Assembly: GCF_001632365.1 (NCBI RefSeq)
Contig: NW_024468537.1
Coordinates: 158,712 to 222,711, forward strand
Source: Laetiporus sulphureus 93-53
Lineage: Eukaryota > Basidiomycota > Agaricomycetes > Polyporales > Laetiporaceae
Length of the DNA stretch: 64,000 nucleotides
Direction: 5' to 3'
The notes under the pieces were generated by a model. It was not told the DNA's origin. It did not search any database and saw nothing but the letters and a program-made list of their open reading frames with translations. The translations under genes were made by a program, and so were the position numbers. Shown piece after piece: positions 33,699-46,395 of the stretch. How positions within the stretch are numbered: position 1 is the stretch's first letter; the number at the start of each line of letters is the position of its first letter.

Positions 33699-34484
33699 CT
33701 AGTACAGGCCAAGGAAGAGCTTGCTCGATGTTTTTTCCGCCCACTCTTCCCACTCTTTTCCAAACTTTTCTTTCAACTCGCGGTCCTCCAGCCCGGAATG
33801 GACGGCCACGGTCGCCAACAACGCTGCCATGTACACGACACCCGCCAGGACGCAGATGCATCCCTGCGGCGTGTACCTGGCTCTGCTCTCGGACAACCAC
33901 GAGCCGCGCCCGAGCTGACAGAGGAGGATGCCCGCTGTTCGGAGGAGACTGCCGGCGTAGGCGGGGTGGCGCACGACCGTGTACGGACCGTCGGTGATCA
34001 GGGCGTGCTCCTTGCGAATGGCTGTCTGGAAGGAAAAGAGTTGGCCGAGGTGCCAGAAGCAGCCTATGCGAATCGCGCTACCGGCGGTCTCGAGCATGAA
34101 TCCGATGAGGAATGGGGAGGTGAGGGTGATGGCGGACGGGGACGCGCGGGCTCCGAACGTCAAGAGGGTGAGAATGCGACGGGAAAACACGCCTGGATAG
34201 TGACTCGCGATGATAACCGTGCTCTCGCATATTGTCAACATCCAGATGGTAAACTGTCGGGCTCAAAATTACTCCTTCGTGCAGCAGGATAACGTCATGC
34301 ATGACCCCACCTGAATAAGCGCCGGGATGGCCGCACTTGCGCGAAAGGCTGTCGACGATGCGGCCACAGTCCTGAACCTGTTTCGTTCCTGACGCGATGG
34401 AGAAGGGTTGGGTGCCGCGCTGGAGACATGGATTGCGGCCGCGGCGACGAACAGCATGGGAATCTTGAGCAGCGCAAGAGCCAT
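33699..34484 (-). CDS. Isoprenylcysteine carboxyl methyltransferase (ICMT/Ste14)-like protein
   Basis: Exons 34484-34311 and 34253-33699 give 242 aa; the 57-nt intron joins ALIQ to FTIW in phase 0. ICMT enzymes sit in the ER membrane and methylate the prenylated C-terminal cysteine of CaaX proteins such as Ras and fungal pheromones, using S-adenosylmethionine. The hallmark block is present: GPYTVVRHPAYAG, followed by a membrane segment and the C-terminal LKEKFGKEWEEWA. Hydrophobic segments at about 1-20, 60-80, 95-115, 150-165 and 175-195 fit the multi-pass topology. Basidiomycetes carry many ICMT-like paralogues, so pheromone maturation is a possible but unproven role. Confidence 0.85.
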
Positions 34485-35545
34485 TATGGTAGCAGAGCTC
34501 GCAAAGGAGGCGCAAGATGTGAGTACTCTCAAGTATATAAGCATTTAATACGCTTTGTATCGGGTGCGCACAGTGGCGCTGTACGGCCGCTTTTGATCGT
34601 CGCAAGCCTACATATGACGCCGACCGCAATGGACAATGTGCATCCAGCTATGGATACCCGCACCATCAGTGGTGGCCATGTGAGGGACGTCTGCTTCCGA
34701 TATGAGGAAATCGGCACAGCCGCAGGACAGCAGACTGAGAAGCTCGGTTATCTATCACCGCGTGGCAGTAGCTTTGCTGACGACTTGCTTCCATGCCTAT
34801 CATAGACGCTGCGTCGGCGCGCACTGCAACTACTGGCGAACATGTGGACGAAGCACAGAGAGCTAACCCAGCACGAATGAGCAGACAATTCGTGGTGTTT
34901 GTCTCATCTTCACTTCAACCCGTACGCGTCTTGTCTTCTTATCATGTGTCGCGTATATCGTCTCGCATGGGCCGTCATCGATTCATCGTCGGAGGCTTTA
35001 CTGCGATTTACGTAACATTCACCCGCGTCACATTGAGAATATCGCTCACTAGATAGAAACCCATTGTGCCTTGCACATGAATTACCTACTTGAACGTGAA
35101 TACAGTCCCCGAGGTGGGTCGAATTGAATCGGTAGCACGAACCCAATTGAAGGTGGCCCGGAGATCTGTTTAATGTCGATGGCTAAATATCACAGGTAAG
35201 CACAAGCAGCTGAATCAATATGCCGATCTGCAGACTTCAGACAGTGATTCAATCTAACTGACGGCGACATCAGATATGACCATTCCAACGCAAAGCTTTG
35301 AAGCTCGATTAAACCTGATACACCTCAAAAGGTGCAAGGTTGACGTCGAGTAACGCGTTCCCCGTTGCACCTCTTACAAGAGCCAAACCTTCTATTAACA
35401 GGTTGTTCGGGCTCTTAACTTTCCTTCATCCTCCAAGTTTTCACCTTTGACATGTGCTCCCGCCATGCACATCCCGCTTCGCCGAAATTGTTCTTCTCAG
35501 AGCAGATCCCACATGACAAGGCAAGTTGCTGAGGTGGCTCAGCCG
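34485..35545. other. Intergenic region
   Basis: No supported gene. Divergent promoters of the flanking genes presumably lie here. Confidence 0.45.
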
Positions 35546-35552
35546 TATAAAA
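35546..35552 (+). promoter_or_regulatory. TATA box of the modular beta-domain gene
   Basis: TATAAAA lies 46-52 bp upstream of the ATG at 35598. Confidence 0.55.
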
Positions 35553-35597
35553 TCTCACCTGTCCTCGTCAAGCAGTACTACACACAACTCTCCCAAC

Positions 35598-38275
35598 ATG
35601 TCTCAAGTCTACAATCTAGACATCGTCGGCGCATTCTACGGCAACATGGACGTCACCTCCAAGGTGCGCCAGCTTTACATCGACGCCGCCACCAGCAATC
35701 CCAACAATAACTCGTTCTCGATCACCCCGAGCAACACACTCTTCGGCAAGGACCCCCTCCCAGACTCCTACAAGACCTGCATCGTCGTCTGGCGCGCCAT
35801 GCTCCCGCTCTCCACCAGCGTCACCCCCCTCCGCCGACCCGCTCTACAGTACCTTCCAAGCCTCGGCCGCCGGAGAGAATATCGCTCTCACAATCAACTA
35901 CGACGGATCCGCTCTCAACCCGTTTACGCCCACCTACACCTTTGGCGAGCTCATCCTTCTCAACGCAACCTGGTACAACATTGATGTCACCGCGCAGACC
36001 GCGTGGCTCAACCGGAACGCAACCTCCACCTTTGTCGCGCAGATTCCTTTCCCTGCAGGCGTGCTGCCGCTCATCACCAACCCCCAACTGCCGAGTTACA
36101 TGCGCACGCAGCTCATGCTCACTTGCGCATACACGCTCGCTGACGGCTCTCTCTCCCTCGCCTCGATGGCCATCCTGGATGGCGAGTCCATCAGCATCCC
36201 CACTGTCGCACCTCCGCGCCTCATCATCCACGCGGCGAATTGAGGCGGGCTTGACATTACTGAGAGCATACGCAGCATGGTGCAGTGGAACCAGACGCTC
36301 AGCGTCAATCCCGCGAATTATCAAACTTGCGTCTCGCTTTGACCTGTACTCACTCAGTGCTGACGGTCCTTGCAGCTACGGCTGGACGGACCCATGGGTC
36401 GGTGTTGTCAAGACTATCTCGATCCTTTACCAGTACGGCGACACGCCCATGCAATGTCTCTTTGGCAACGACGATTCCGGGAGCCTCACCATCACGCCCA
36501 CCGACACACCGCGCACCACGTTCGTCAACCCCCAGCGCGCGGGCGGCACAAACATCATCGCCGTCATTTGGGGAGTTATGTCCGGCGGCAAACCCGTCGC
36601 GCAGAACGTCATCGAGTCCATCATCTCCACGGGCACCGTCGTATGCACGAACGTTTTCTTCGGGTTCGACGGCGAGCCTGGTATCGGGAAGACTGCCCAG
36701 GTGTTCTTCCAGTATGGGCTGACTAGCACGATTCAGTGTGCTGTTGGGAGGGAACAATCGACGATCACCCTCAAACCGCGCTCGCTCGCGTTCAGCGACC
36801 CGCTCCTCGGTCGCGGGTTGCTCCACTCGGATGAGACGAGTACCGGCTTCCGCGTGCGCTCGCCGGCGACGGGCAAGTATTGGACTGTGTTTAACGATCA
36901 GATCGTCGCTTCAGCAGCGGACGCGTTGACTGCTGCCGTCTTCACTTATGTACCCACTACAGCTAGCACCGATCCTGCCCTTGCAGTCTGGTCACCCTGC
37001 GGCCAGCTGCTCGGATACGCGCTCGCAAAGACCGAAGGTATACAGTACCATATAGATACTTCATGGAATTCTGCTCATTTGCGTGGTTGTAGGCTCTCCG
37101 GCCCTTGTGGTCCCAGTACAGTCCCAATCCTCACGAGTCGACTACGAATTGCCCGCCTCCTGCGGCTCGAGTGTGCTCCTCCTGAGCCTGACGCCCCCCT
37201 CCGCCTCCCGGCCCACTATACTTTCCGAGGCCGCGAATGGACAGATCCTCGCCGCGAGCCTGGGCACCGCACTTGGAAACCTCGACGCCTCCAAGCTTTA
37301 CTTTGAGTGGGTGCCCGTGGCCAATCCTCCTACACTGGACGCCGCGGTGCTTGCAGACCTGCTCGATCCGTGCGCGGTATCCACTTTCAGCATCCTCGCC
37401 CACTTCGTCTGGTCGCTCCCGAAGATAGATATTGGCTTTTTCGGGACGGGCGCGCTCCCCGTGCTCGTGCAGAAGGTTGCACGGTGGTGGACGAGCCTCA
37501 CGAGCGACCAGCGTACGAAGCTCTCAACAGCACTTGCCGCGATGCAAGTCGTCTTCCGCGCGAGTGGAAGCAGCGCGCCGCTGAACTCGGGCCTACAGAC
37601 GTTCATCACCGAGGGCTTCACGCTCGTCAAGGCACTATACGACCAGAACGTGCTGTGGTCGTTCTTCAAGTGCCTGCTCACCGACTGGAGCTGGTTCCAG
37701 ACTGGCATGCTGCTCGCGAACCTAGCCAAGTATGTGCTCAACGTAACCGTTAACTCGATCGGCGACTTCACGGTCCTCGCCACCCCGCTTGCCTTATGGA
37801 ACGTGGAGGCAACGAACATCGTCAACGGTTGGGTCAAAGCGTACTCGCCGCCCGCCGCCCGGCACGGATGCCGCCATCCGCGACAACGTTTCGGCGCTGA
37901 TGGCGCTCGTGCCGCCTATCGTCCAGTCCGAAGACGTTAGACGCCTCGACGTCGCCGAGAGGCACCAGGCAATCCACGCACTTATCAAGCCTCACTACGA
38001 GCGCATTGTTGCAGGTGAGTTAGACTATCACTATGCCTGCGGCGGTTCCTCACACTAATTTTTATGTGCCCACAGGCGGAGTTTTCCCGCCTTCCGTTAC
38101 CGACCCTTTGACCCTTCGATTCAAGGCTGTCAGGTTGCTTGAGTGTTCGGCTGAAGAATTGCATACGGAAGAGGCGAGGGACTATTTGAGGCTTGGCGAT
38201 GCCGCCAAGGCTGCCGTGGAGGCAGGTAGTGCGCGACTGGAGGTTGCAGTGAAAGAGAAAGTGGCGGCGCAGTAG
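35598..38275 (+). pseudogene. Modular beta-domain protein gene with several lesions
   Basis: Starts MSQVYNLDIVGAFYGNMDVT. About four related modules follow, each with a [Y/N]-x-DVT-like opening, an FG-DP loop and a V-x-Y-x-YG strand (SNTLFGKDPLPDSYKTCIVV; LNATWYNIDVTAQT; YGWTDPWVGVVKTISILYQYG; NVFFGFDGEPGIGKTAQVFFQYG). A longer C-terminal region follows. Introns at 37038-37092 and 38015-38073 splice cleanly. The frame is broken four times: one extra C in the C6 run at 35824-35829, an in-frame TGA at 36241-36243, a mis-phased intron before 36376, and a shift near 37850-37866. Frame correction elsewhere restores continuous homology, so decay is recent or part of it is assembly error. The family is known to me only as uncharacterised polypore proteins. 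Confidence 0.6.
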
Positions 38276-39485
38276 GTGCTCACGCCACTGTCGAGCATCC
38301 CAAGCTCATCGAGACGAACTCACTGGAACACGGATGGTCTTTGTGATACGAGGCGAACAGGAGGTCGTTTACAACACATATGTGATGCGACGCCATAGGA
38401 TGGGTCAAGAGAGATTGGAAAGATATTTAAATGCGCAGTGTATCGCTCATTTGTGACGAAGGTGATCGGTTGCGCATGGTACTGTGACCGTGCTTGGAAT
38501 ATTTTCAACGTTGATAATCCAGTAATTCTACAACCATCCATGTCAGATTGGCAATATACAGATCCTACTTCCATGAAGTCTTGCCCACGAAATGAAAATT
38601 GAGAAAGACACAAGAACCCACACTCGAGACTGCGACGATCCCCAATAAGATATTCCCCAATCCCGATGAGGTTTTCCCCAATACCGGCCCCGAGGGAGGG
38701 GAGTTGTGTTTCGGCTCTCATGCTCTACTAGCGACCCTCTGCAAGTCTTGTCTTACTGCCGAAAATCCCAGCCTTCGCTCTTGCAGCTCCCTGAACATCT
38801 CGTGCTTCAAACACATGTTCCTGAAGATGCCGCTCTCTTTCCGGATCAAGATGGCGTATCCAAATCCACGCGCTCGCTCTAGCTCATCAGCGCACGGTCA
38901 TTTTATCGACTTCTTGTTCTGAGTCAAGAAGTCGATGAAATGACCGTGCGCAGATAATGTGCGACTAGGATAATATTAGATGCAGCCATAACACAACATT
39001 GATGGTGACATTCTGGATACCAAGAGCGGTTCTTTGAACTCCGCGGATTATCACTTGCCAAACGTTAGCGTCAGTGGCTAAATTGATGCTACTTGTCGCT
39101 TCATCATCCCGTCTGGAGAGACCTGCGACACGCATGTCGAGACTCGAGGGTAATGGTCGTTTTTGCTTCCATCCGTGCGGCCGAAGTGGCCACAGACGCA
39201 GTGGTGCACTCTATCCTCGTGAATGAATATCGGACTATCTGTATCATGTATCAACGTTGTCAACCCTCATCCAGCTCTTCACAGTCGTAAGCTTGTGGGG
39301 GTTCGTCACAAAGACAAAATGCTTATTTGTAGCGTGATCGTATTTAATTGCCGCTCTGATGCCATCTAATCTAATCTGGTCGGAACTGCCTAATACGACG
39401 GGCTTACATAGGCTCAACACGCCGTGAACGTCGAGGAGTACATACGGATCCTGCGCAACGTGCGCTATGCCACTCATCTCTTCCC
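38276..39485. other. Intergenic region with a long hairpin
   Basis: No gene recognised. Contains the inverted repeat listed at 38891-38950. Confidence 0.45.
38891..38950. repeat. Inverted repeat, 26-bp arms with 8-nt loop
   Basis: CGCACGGTCATTT-ATCGACTTCTTG (38891-38916) pairs with 38925-38950 with a single mismatch. It could form a strong hairpin in RNA or DNA. No target duplication or coding context explains it. Confidence 0.85.
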
Positions 39486-42400
39486 ATGTCATCAAAGTCG
39501 AAGAGTCCTAGCCGCAACTCTACTCGCTCTGGGGCTCCTAGGTGGCGGCGGACTCTATCAAATGCGAAGAGCCAACAGCCAGCAAGCATCTCGCTTGTGT
39601 TTGCCCAGCCAGAACAAGCAGCCAGGCTGCCATCTGCGATCGAACAATTACCTGCCCTTGCCATTGATGATGCCTCCAGCATTATGAGTGTCACTTCGCG
39701 TAAGAGAGACCGCCTTCATTCGCAGTCGATGATTTCGAGAGAAAACGATCTCGATGCGAATGAAGAGAATGTGGAGCGAAAGCGATCCCGGACGGGTTCT
39801 ATGGGGAACCCTCGTGGCGATGCGGCGGAAAGCCCGCCATCAGGAGAGAGCATCGCGACGGAGGATCATGCTGATCATAGTGAGTTCCGATTTGTTTTCG
39901 TGTTAATCGATCTCTCAGCAGTGTCCAGACCGTGCAGTGCTTTCCGAATCACCCTGCTCCTCGCGAGAGCCCCCGATGCCTATGGAATCAATTCCGTCGC
40001 CGCCACTGTCTATCCCTACTCCGAAGTCAGAGGAGGTGCCGGAGACGAGCAAATCCCCATCCCGCGGTTCATGGCTGGGTTCGCTCGCATGGGTGACGGG
40101 ATACGCATCCGCAGAGTCCGATTCGACATCGACAGCACGACCGACGTCTCCGCAACCGGATATAGAGCAGGGAACCATCCCCACTGCAGCATCAGTGCAG
40201 CCAGCCCCCAACCCTCCAGACGAAATGGCAAGCGCTAGCCAGTTTGGTTCGCAGGTCCAGTGCGTCCCTTTCCCAACTCAACCTTCGCCGCCACCCACCT
40301 CGACAGACCGCTCATCTTCGTCCTCTCCTGCACCTCGCGATCCTGTGACCGGCCGTCCGGTCGACTCTCCGTCCATTTCCTCCGTTGACGATGAAGTCCC
40401 GCGCCTTGTGGCAGGTAATCCTCCGTCGGCACGCGCAATCGCCGTGCTTGAAAGCCAGAGCGACAACGCTGTCAATCGAAAGCTGTCGGTCACATCTCTG
40501 AATCCGTCCGAGAGCAGATTTTCGCTGCGCATCCCGCTCCTGGGCCGGCCGAAAATTCCTCTCGATTATCTGGTCGCGGGAACGGCGGAGCTGAAGCAGG
40601 AGGATGCCGGACACGCTGGAGCGTCGAAGGATGACCGGACTTTGAAGGAGGGTGTTGTGGCGAAGATAGCTGGTGAGTCTCACACATCACACCTACTTAT
40701 CTGTTCTCACCTCCGTTGAACTGGTTTCGTCTGCCCTCAAGAAGATCCAAAGAACAGTCACAATGGGGTCACCCCTATGATGGTGATGAACGGAGTCAAT
40801 TCGTCTGTAGCTCAGGTCGCCGAAGCCACTACAACTGAAGCGCGACCTCCGGACGCACAACCGTCGAATCCTCCTTCCCAGGAACAGGATGACGGGAAGC
40901 CGCAACCATTTCAGTCATCAGATGGGCCCGCCGACCAGAGCGCACAAGCGCAACGAGAGCGTAAGACCTCTCGGGCGAGTGTCCAAGGCAACAGCACATC
41001 GTGGTGGGAGTACGTTGGATGGGGTGCCAATGCACAGTCTGTTCAGGAAGAGTCCTTGCAGACAGAAGCTCCAATTGCAGAGGAGCCATCTTCTAATCAA
41101 CCCACCACAGAGACGCCACCCCAATTACCCATTCAGGACGATAGAATGTCATCACCGTCACCACACGCAGACAAAGTGGAGCTTCACGTCCAGACCGAGC
41201 ATCCGCCGGAAGCACAGAAAAAGCCCGAGAGCCCGTCAAGTCCAAACAAGCCAGCATCCGTATTCTCTGCACAGACGGCTAAGAGCCACGGCTCTGCATG
41301 GTACTCTCCGTGGACGTGGTATGCTACATCGCCGATTGCAGGCTGGGCGAGCGGCCATGCTTCGAGAAGTACGATCGAGGAGGATTTCGCAAGCGAGCTG
41401 GCCAAGACAGAGTCGGAGCTGGTCAAGGAGCGCGCTCTCGCCCGAGAGGCAGCACAGGAGGAGGAAGAAGAGGAAGGGACTCCAACTCAACCTGTGGAGA
41501 TGGGCCCGCCCGCGTCCCCGCCTCCCGAGGCTCAGAACCCCATCTCGTCATCAATTAACAGCACTCGCTCGGGCTGGGTGTCCTTCTTCATGTCGCGCTC
41601 GTTGATAACCAAATCAATCGCCGAGGATGGGAGCGAGCGTGATCAGAATGGAATGGAGGTAATGGACATTGAAGAGGGGGAGGAAAATAGGCACGAGGGC
41701 TCGTCAAGTGCCATCGAGATAACAGCCAAGAGAACAGTTATCCGAGAGCAGATGCAGCCGTCCCCGCCATCGACGTCCTCGCTCCCCGCTGCGAGGCGGG
41801 AGCACAAGAGATCGCTCCAGGCTGTTAAGCAGGCAAACGCGCGCACACCATCCCCCGCGCCGTCGAAGGCATCAAACCACTCCGTTACGGCTTCCCGCCC
41901 CCCTTCGCCTCCGAATCTTATCCTACCGACGTGGGAAGATATATTGTTCTCTCCACCACGCTCCATTATCCCGCCCAAGCCACAAGTTGGAAAGTCGAAA
42001 TTGTCCAAGACGATCGCCTTGGTAAGCGACGTGCTGTTTCACAAAGACGGACAGGGAGGGGGCAAGAGCAAAGTGACGAGCAAAGGTAAAGAGAAGGCGA
42101 ATGCGCAGGAGGGAGAAGCACAATACCTGCACTTTGGTAAGGAGCTGCCGAAGGCCTTGGCAGCGGTGGGCGAGGAGCTGAATCCGTATCTGCTGAGTGG
42201 TGGATGCAGAGTGGTGGTCATCGGAGTTGCTGGATGGGCGCCTGGTGAGTTCTATCGACCATGGTGAACCAACGCTCATGAGTGTTCCGGTCGCAGGTCC
42301 GGTGACCAGAACTTTGGCCGGTGGTGTGCGTGACCGTCTCGTAATAATGTGCCGGAAGTCTCATTTGTTGCTATCTAGCTACCGTCTTCCAGCACGAAAT

Positions 42401-43898
42401 TTGTTGACATGGCCTGTCAAGCGCTATGGCAATTTGAAGCGGAGCATGGCTTTAAATTCAAGAAGATCACCAAGATACCGCTGGAAGGCGATGGGACAAT
42501 CGAACGGAAGGTTTCAAGGTGAAAGAGCTTTCCGCGGTAGCCCGCATATGATTCTCACTTCTCGTCAGGGTCCATGAGCATCTCCTTAGTGACGAAGACT
42601 GGATGGAAGATTTGCACGCGGCCGACGTCATCTTCGTGGCGAGCCACTCCCAAGGATGCATCGTTGCGACGCATCTCATCGATAGGCTCATCAGTGATGG
42701 TCATATCCTCACGTCACGAAGTGTAGATAATCTCACGAAGACGGCAGCAACGATTGCACCGGGTGGATCGTCGCTCTCATCGGTCCAAGCGCAGAGAATA
42801 GGCTTCCTTGCGCTTTGCGGTATCCATCTTGGGCCGTTGCGGTACCTAGGCACAAGCTCGTTCCTACAGCAGTACATTCAGGTTAGACTGTCGCTATTTT
42901 TCACTGAACGCAAGATTGAAGATCTTGGTAGTACGTTGAAAATCCAGCTGCGCGGGAGTTGTTCGAATTCCAGGTCGGTACAGGTCAGGTTGAGTGACAC
43001 ACCCTATCCTTATTTAGTCGCTTCAGAACACCGAAACGCGTCTCTCCAAGAACTACGTCAAGGCTCTGCGTAATGTGATGGATCATGGTGTGAGTTTGCT
43101 AGTCCGGTGTTCGTTGTATCTGGTGTTACAAGCTATCCTAACCATCTCGGATGCAGACAAAGATGGTATACGTAGCTTCTTTGAACGATCAGGTGGTTCC
43201 AATCTACTCCGGTCTCTTCACTGCCGCTTCGCATCCTCGGATTTTGCGCGCTCTATATATCGATGGCGATGCATACCAGTGCGTCCCTTTGTTTCATAGG
43301 TTGCTTTCCGAGAACTCATCCATGGCTCAGTTCATCAGATTTTCTGTCCAATCTCCTGGTTCTGCTCATCAGAATCATGGACGCTGGACTTTCTGATGGT
43401 GGACTTCTGGTCCATCTGTCAGAAGCGACGGCTGGCACGCTGAGCGGCGTCGGTCATTCCACAGTGTACGAAGAGCGCGCTACATTCTCGTAAGCTTAAT
43501 CTTCTTCTTGTGAACGCGACTGCATCTGAACGTTCTTCTGTCGTTCAGGCTTGCAGTTAAGTACTTCTTCCTAACGACAGATGGAGATGATGCCGGCAAG
43601 GAACTCGTCGTGGAGCCATTCAACGCTGTGGTTGAGCAGAACGATTATGAGGTACGATCGATCTCCAAATTATTCGTCCCCCTCTTCATGAACAATGATC
43701 ATACAGATTCCTTGGTCCCTTCGCGATATGATCGCTGACGAACGAGTGGCTCATTTCTTTGCGCGCGATTTCGCCAGGCTCCGAGATGCGTTTGACGATT
43801 GGCAACCGAAGACCACCATATTGCGCGATGTCAAGAAGAAATTGCAGCCCATTCAGCGACTTACAACATTCACCAGTTCGACAACCAGCAAGTTATGA
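39486..43898 (+). CDS. YMC020W-like alpha/beta hydrolase
   Basis: Twelve exons with fully consistent phases: 39486-39879, 39929-40672, 40742-42244, 42297-42325, 42379-42518, 42569-42881, 42932-42973, 43018-43089, 43157-43278, 43331-43489, 43549-43651, 43707-43898 (1270 aa). The N-terminal 800 residues are disordered, Ser/Pro-rich and carry Trp motifs (SWLGSLAWV, SSWWEYVGWG, SAWYSPWTWYA, SGWVSFFMSR). The hydrolase fold follows: CRVVVIGVAGWAPG, ITKIPLEGDGT, the nucleophile elbow ASHSQGC, an acidic residue in ASLNDQVVP and a histidine in SGVGHSTVYEE, a complete triad. S. cerevisiae YML020W is probably the same family. The natural substrate is unknown. Note micro-exons of 29 and 42 nt. Confidence 0.88.
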
Positions 43899-45445
43899 CT
43901 TTCCATGGATAGACTATAGTAATTTAGCAACTCATATACCCTGCCGTGCACGGGGTTTTCGCCTCTGCGACAGTGGACTCGCTTGCGCATCATTGTTGTA
44001 CTATAGTTTCGTACCATTGACGCTGACATAGATTATAAAAATGCCTAGTTGACATGCGAGACATCTACAAACTAATATCGAGAATGAAGTTGTCGTTGCG
44101 GTCGGAATCAAAGCTAATTGAGTCCTGTTGATGCTACGCCCATTACAATGAAACCGAGTAGCGCTCTATATTCATCATCTTTCTTTCCTTATGTTCTTGT
44201 ATTCTTCAAGAACGCGCTCAATCTCACTCGGACAGGCATTCGGAGACATCAACGTACTGAAACACTTACGATTGTGAGATAATCATAGACATTCGGGGGC
44301 CGAATTGACACAGGAGCAAGGCATGCGGTACAGTTGCGCACGATGAAATACATAGGAGATGGATCCGCATCCTTTGAATTCAGCGCAGTCCTCGTTTTGA
44401 ACAGTGACAAATTTAATGAGGGGGGGGCCTGTGCTGCCAGAGATCGCCGATGTGGAGTGGTTGCGTAGATGGTTGAAGAATCAAGGCAGTTCATCTTATT
44501 TGACTTGCACTGCCATATGGGCTTCGTGATGGATAAATGGATGGACGTTCACATGCAACGTGTACGTTGACAGCGGACGAACAAGGCCTAACAGCGCCTC
44601 AGTTTGTGACTTCCCCACATCGGAACAAGACTGGCAAGCCAAGCTGCGCAATCGAGGATGCTGGGCACGGATTATTTTACAGGAGAGCATCCTTGAAATT
44701 CAATCTGTCACCATGAAACACCTTCCGCGACCACAGCCGAGACGATGAACACCGCAGTAATCGTAGAACCCCGGAGCTCGCATCTCAACTAGGTGGAGTC
44801 GAGGTTGATGTATCTGTAGCAAGTGAATACGGCCGTATTCCTGAGCGCATGGTGAAGTCAACATGAAAGCGTACCATGCATTGGGAAGTTCCTGAAATTG
44901 AGCGAGCAGCAAACAGCTGGAAGATATGCGTATGTAGATTGAGGCCTTGTACGTGTAGAGTGCGCCGAGCAGTGCCTCGCTCCACAAATCTATGAGCCCA
45001 AGAGATTTGGACATGCCCTATATCTGGCATCCAACTGAGCATCTTCTCCGCATGACCCTACGGCTACCCAGCATAACACCGAAGCTCCTGTTCCGCGCGC
45101 ATTCCGCCACAAATTTGTTGTTGTTGTCCACAATGTGATTATACAACACCGAAGCCGAGCTGACGATCCGCCAGCCAATCCGTTCAATGTATGGGGGGAA
45201 CCTTCATCAGCAATTCTACGCGGAGAATAGATGGAGAAAGCGCACCTATATATGCTATCTTCTCCAGCGGCTCCTGGCTTCATGAATACATGCAAACGAC
45301 GCGCTATGCCTGCGCCTTCAGCGCTTCATCACGAAGGAACAACAAGTCCTATCGTCGGACATGTGTCAGTGTCCTTCCACATCTGTTGCACTTGTGCTTA
45401 CCTGCGTCCAACGTAGAAACCTCATGGTCGATACCTTCATAGCTA
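43899..45445. other. Intergenic or decayed region
   Basis: Minus-strand open stretches between 44250 and 45295 do not assemble into a gene. A G8 run lies near 44420. Possibly a dead membrane-protein gene, but unsupported. Confidence 0.35.
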
Positions 45446-46044
45446 ATGCCAATGCTGAAGAGTGAGTTCGTTCTCTTATGTCCTGGTTTACTCATTCAGC
45501 TGACCATGACGCCACACAACGGTCGCCTAGCTTGCGCGCCATTATCCGAGGGACCTTGGGAGCAAGTCCACCTTCAGTGGCGTCCGCACTTACTGCAGCA
45601 GCAAGGCGCAGGATGCTGCAAACCAATGCTACAGCTATGCCATTCCCGGATCGGCTGTTCATAAAAGACGAGAGCGGCTCGAGCAGACCCGGTCCAGCAC
45701 TAAGAGAAACACTGTCTCGCGTGTGCGCGCTCTACGGAGCAGGGCTCGGTTTCGCCAGTCTCTCAGTGCTCTCGGTGGTAGTACGAGCAACGATGGGCTT
45801 GGAGTGGGAGGAAGGGGGAGAGCTGGAGAATGTCCTGGCTTCCATCGACACAGACATCAGCCAGGCTATCCAAAGCTCGAGAGAGGAACTGGAGAGCGGT
45901 AGGGTCAGGGATCTGGAGACGGCACGAAATGCTGTGAACAGATTGCGCAGCGCAGTGAGGGACTGCCGCGAAGTTGTCAACAAGGGCATTGGAGGGTATC
46001 CCTTCGAGCAAGGAGCTACAGCTCTCGACTTCTGGAAGATCTAG
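45446..46044 (+). CDS. Small conserved protein of unknown function
   Basis: A single frame from ATG 45478 gives 188 aa. An alternative begins at ATG 45446 and removes a 38-nt GT-AG intron (45462-45499), giving MPMLKTDHDATQRS. Both reach the same frame. The body contains PFPDRLFIKDESGSSRP, LYGAGLGFASLSVLSVVVR (one hydrophobic helix) and an amphipathic helical C-terminal half (IDTDISQAIQSSREELESG, TARNAVNRLRSAVRDCREVV), ending ALDFWKI. I recall similar unnamed proteins in polypores. It could be a membrane-anchored helical protein; no function is inferred. Confidence 0.6.
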
Positions 46045-46395
46045 TCTCGGCTAAACGACGAGATCAATTGGCCGTACCGTACGGTTTCAGCTTTCTTTTC
46101 CAACTTGTAAACATGTCAGTAATCTAGGGTCGTCCAGTGCTTGAATGATGAATAGAAAGTAAAAGCACACCGAACGTGGGAGTCGAAAAAGTCACCTTGA
46201 ATACGTGCGCGAGGATTCATGCACATCGGCACGTGCCGAGAATCAGTCACACGCAGTCCCTGCCTACGCGGAAACATGCAAAAAAAACAGCACATATACT
46301 ACTCGATCCTCTTGCATAAAGAAAGCATCTTTCGCCATCCACATATGATATCAATGATCGGAGCATGAAGATGATTGCATTTACATTCCATACAT
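46045..46395. other. Convergent 3' spacer
   Basis: Between the convergent gene ends. No gene recognised. Confidence 0.45.

Noticed and set aside
35942..37306. A single 454-codon frame read as one gene
   Set aside because: Its first part (35942-36375) is out of frame with the family motifs. Only the part after 36376 is genuine coding, so it is not a separate gene.
44249..45295. Minus-strand membrane-protein gene
   Set aside because: The frames are short, interrupted, and cannot be joined by consistent splice sites. Kept only as an unsupported region.
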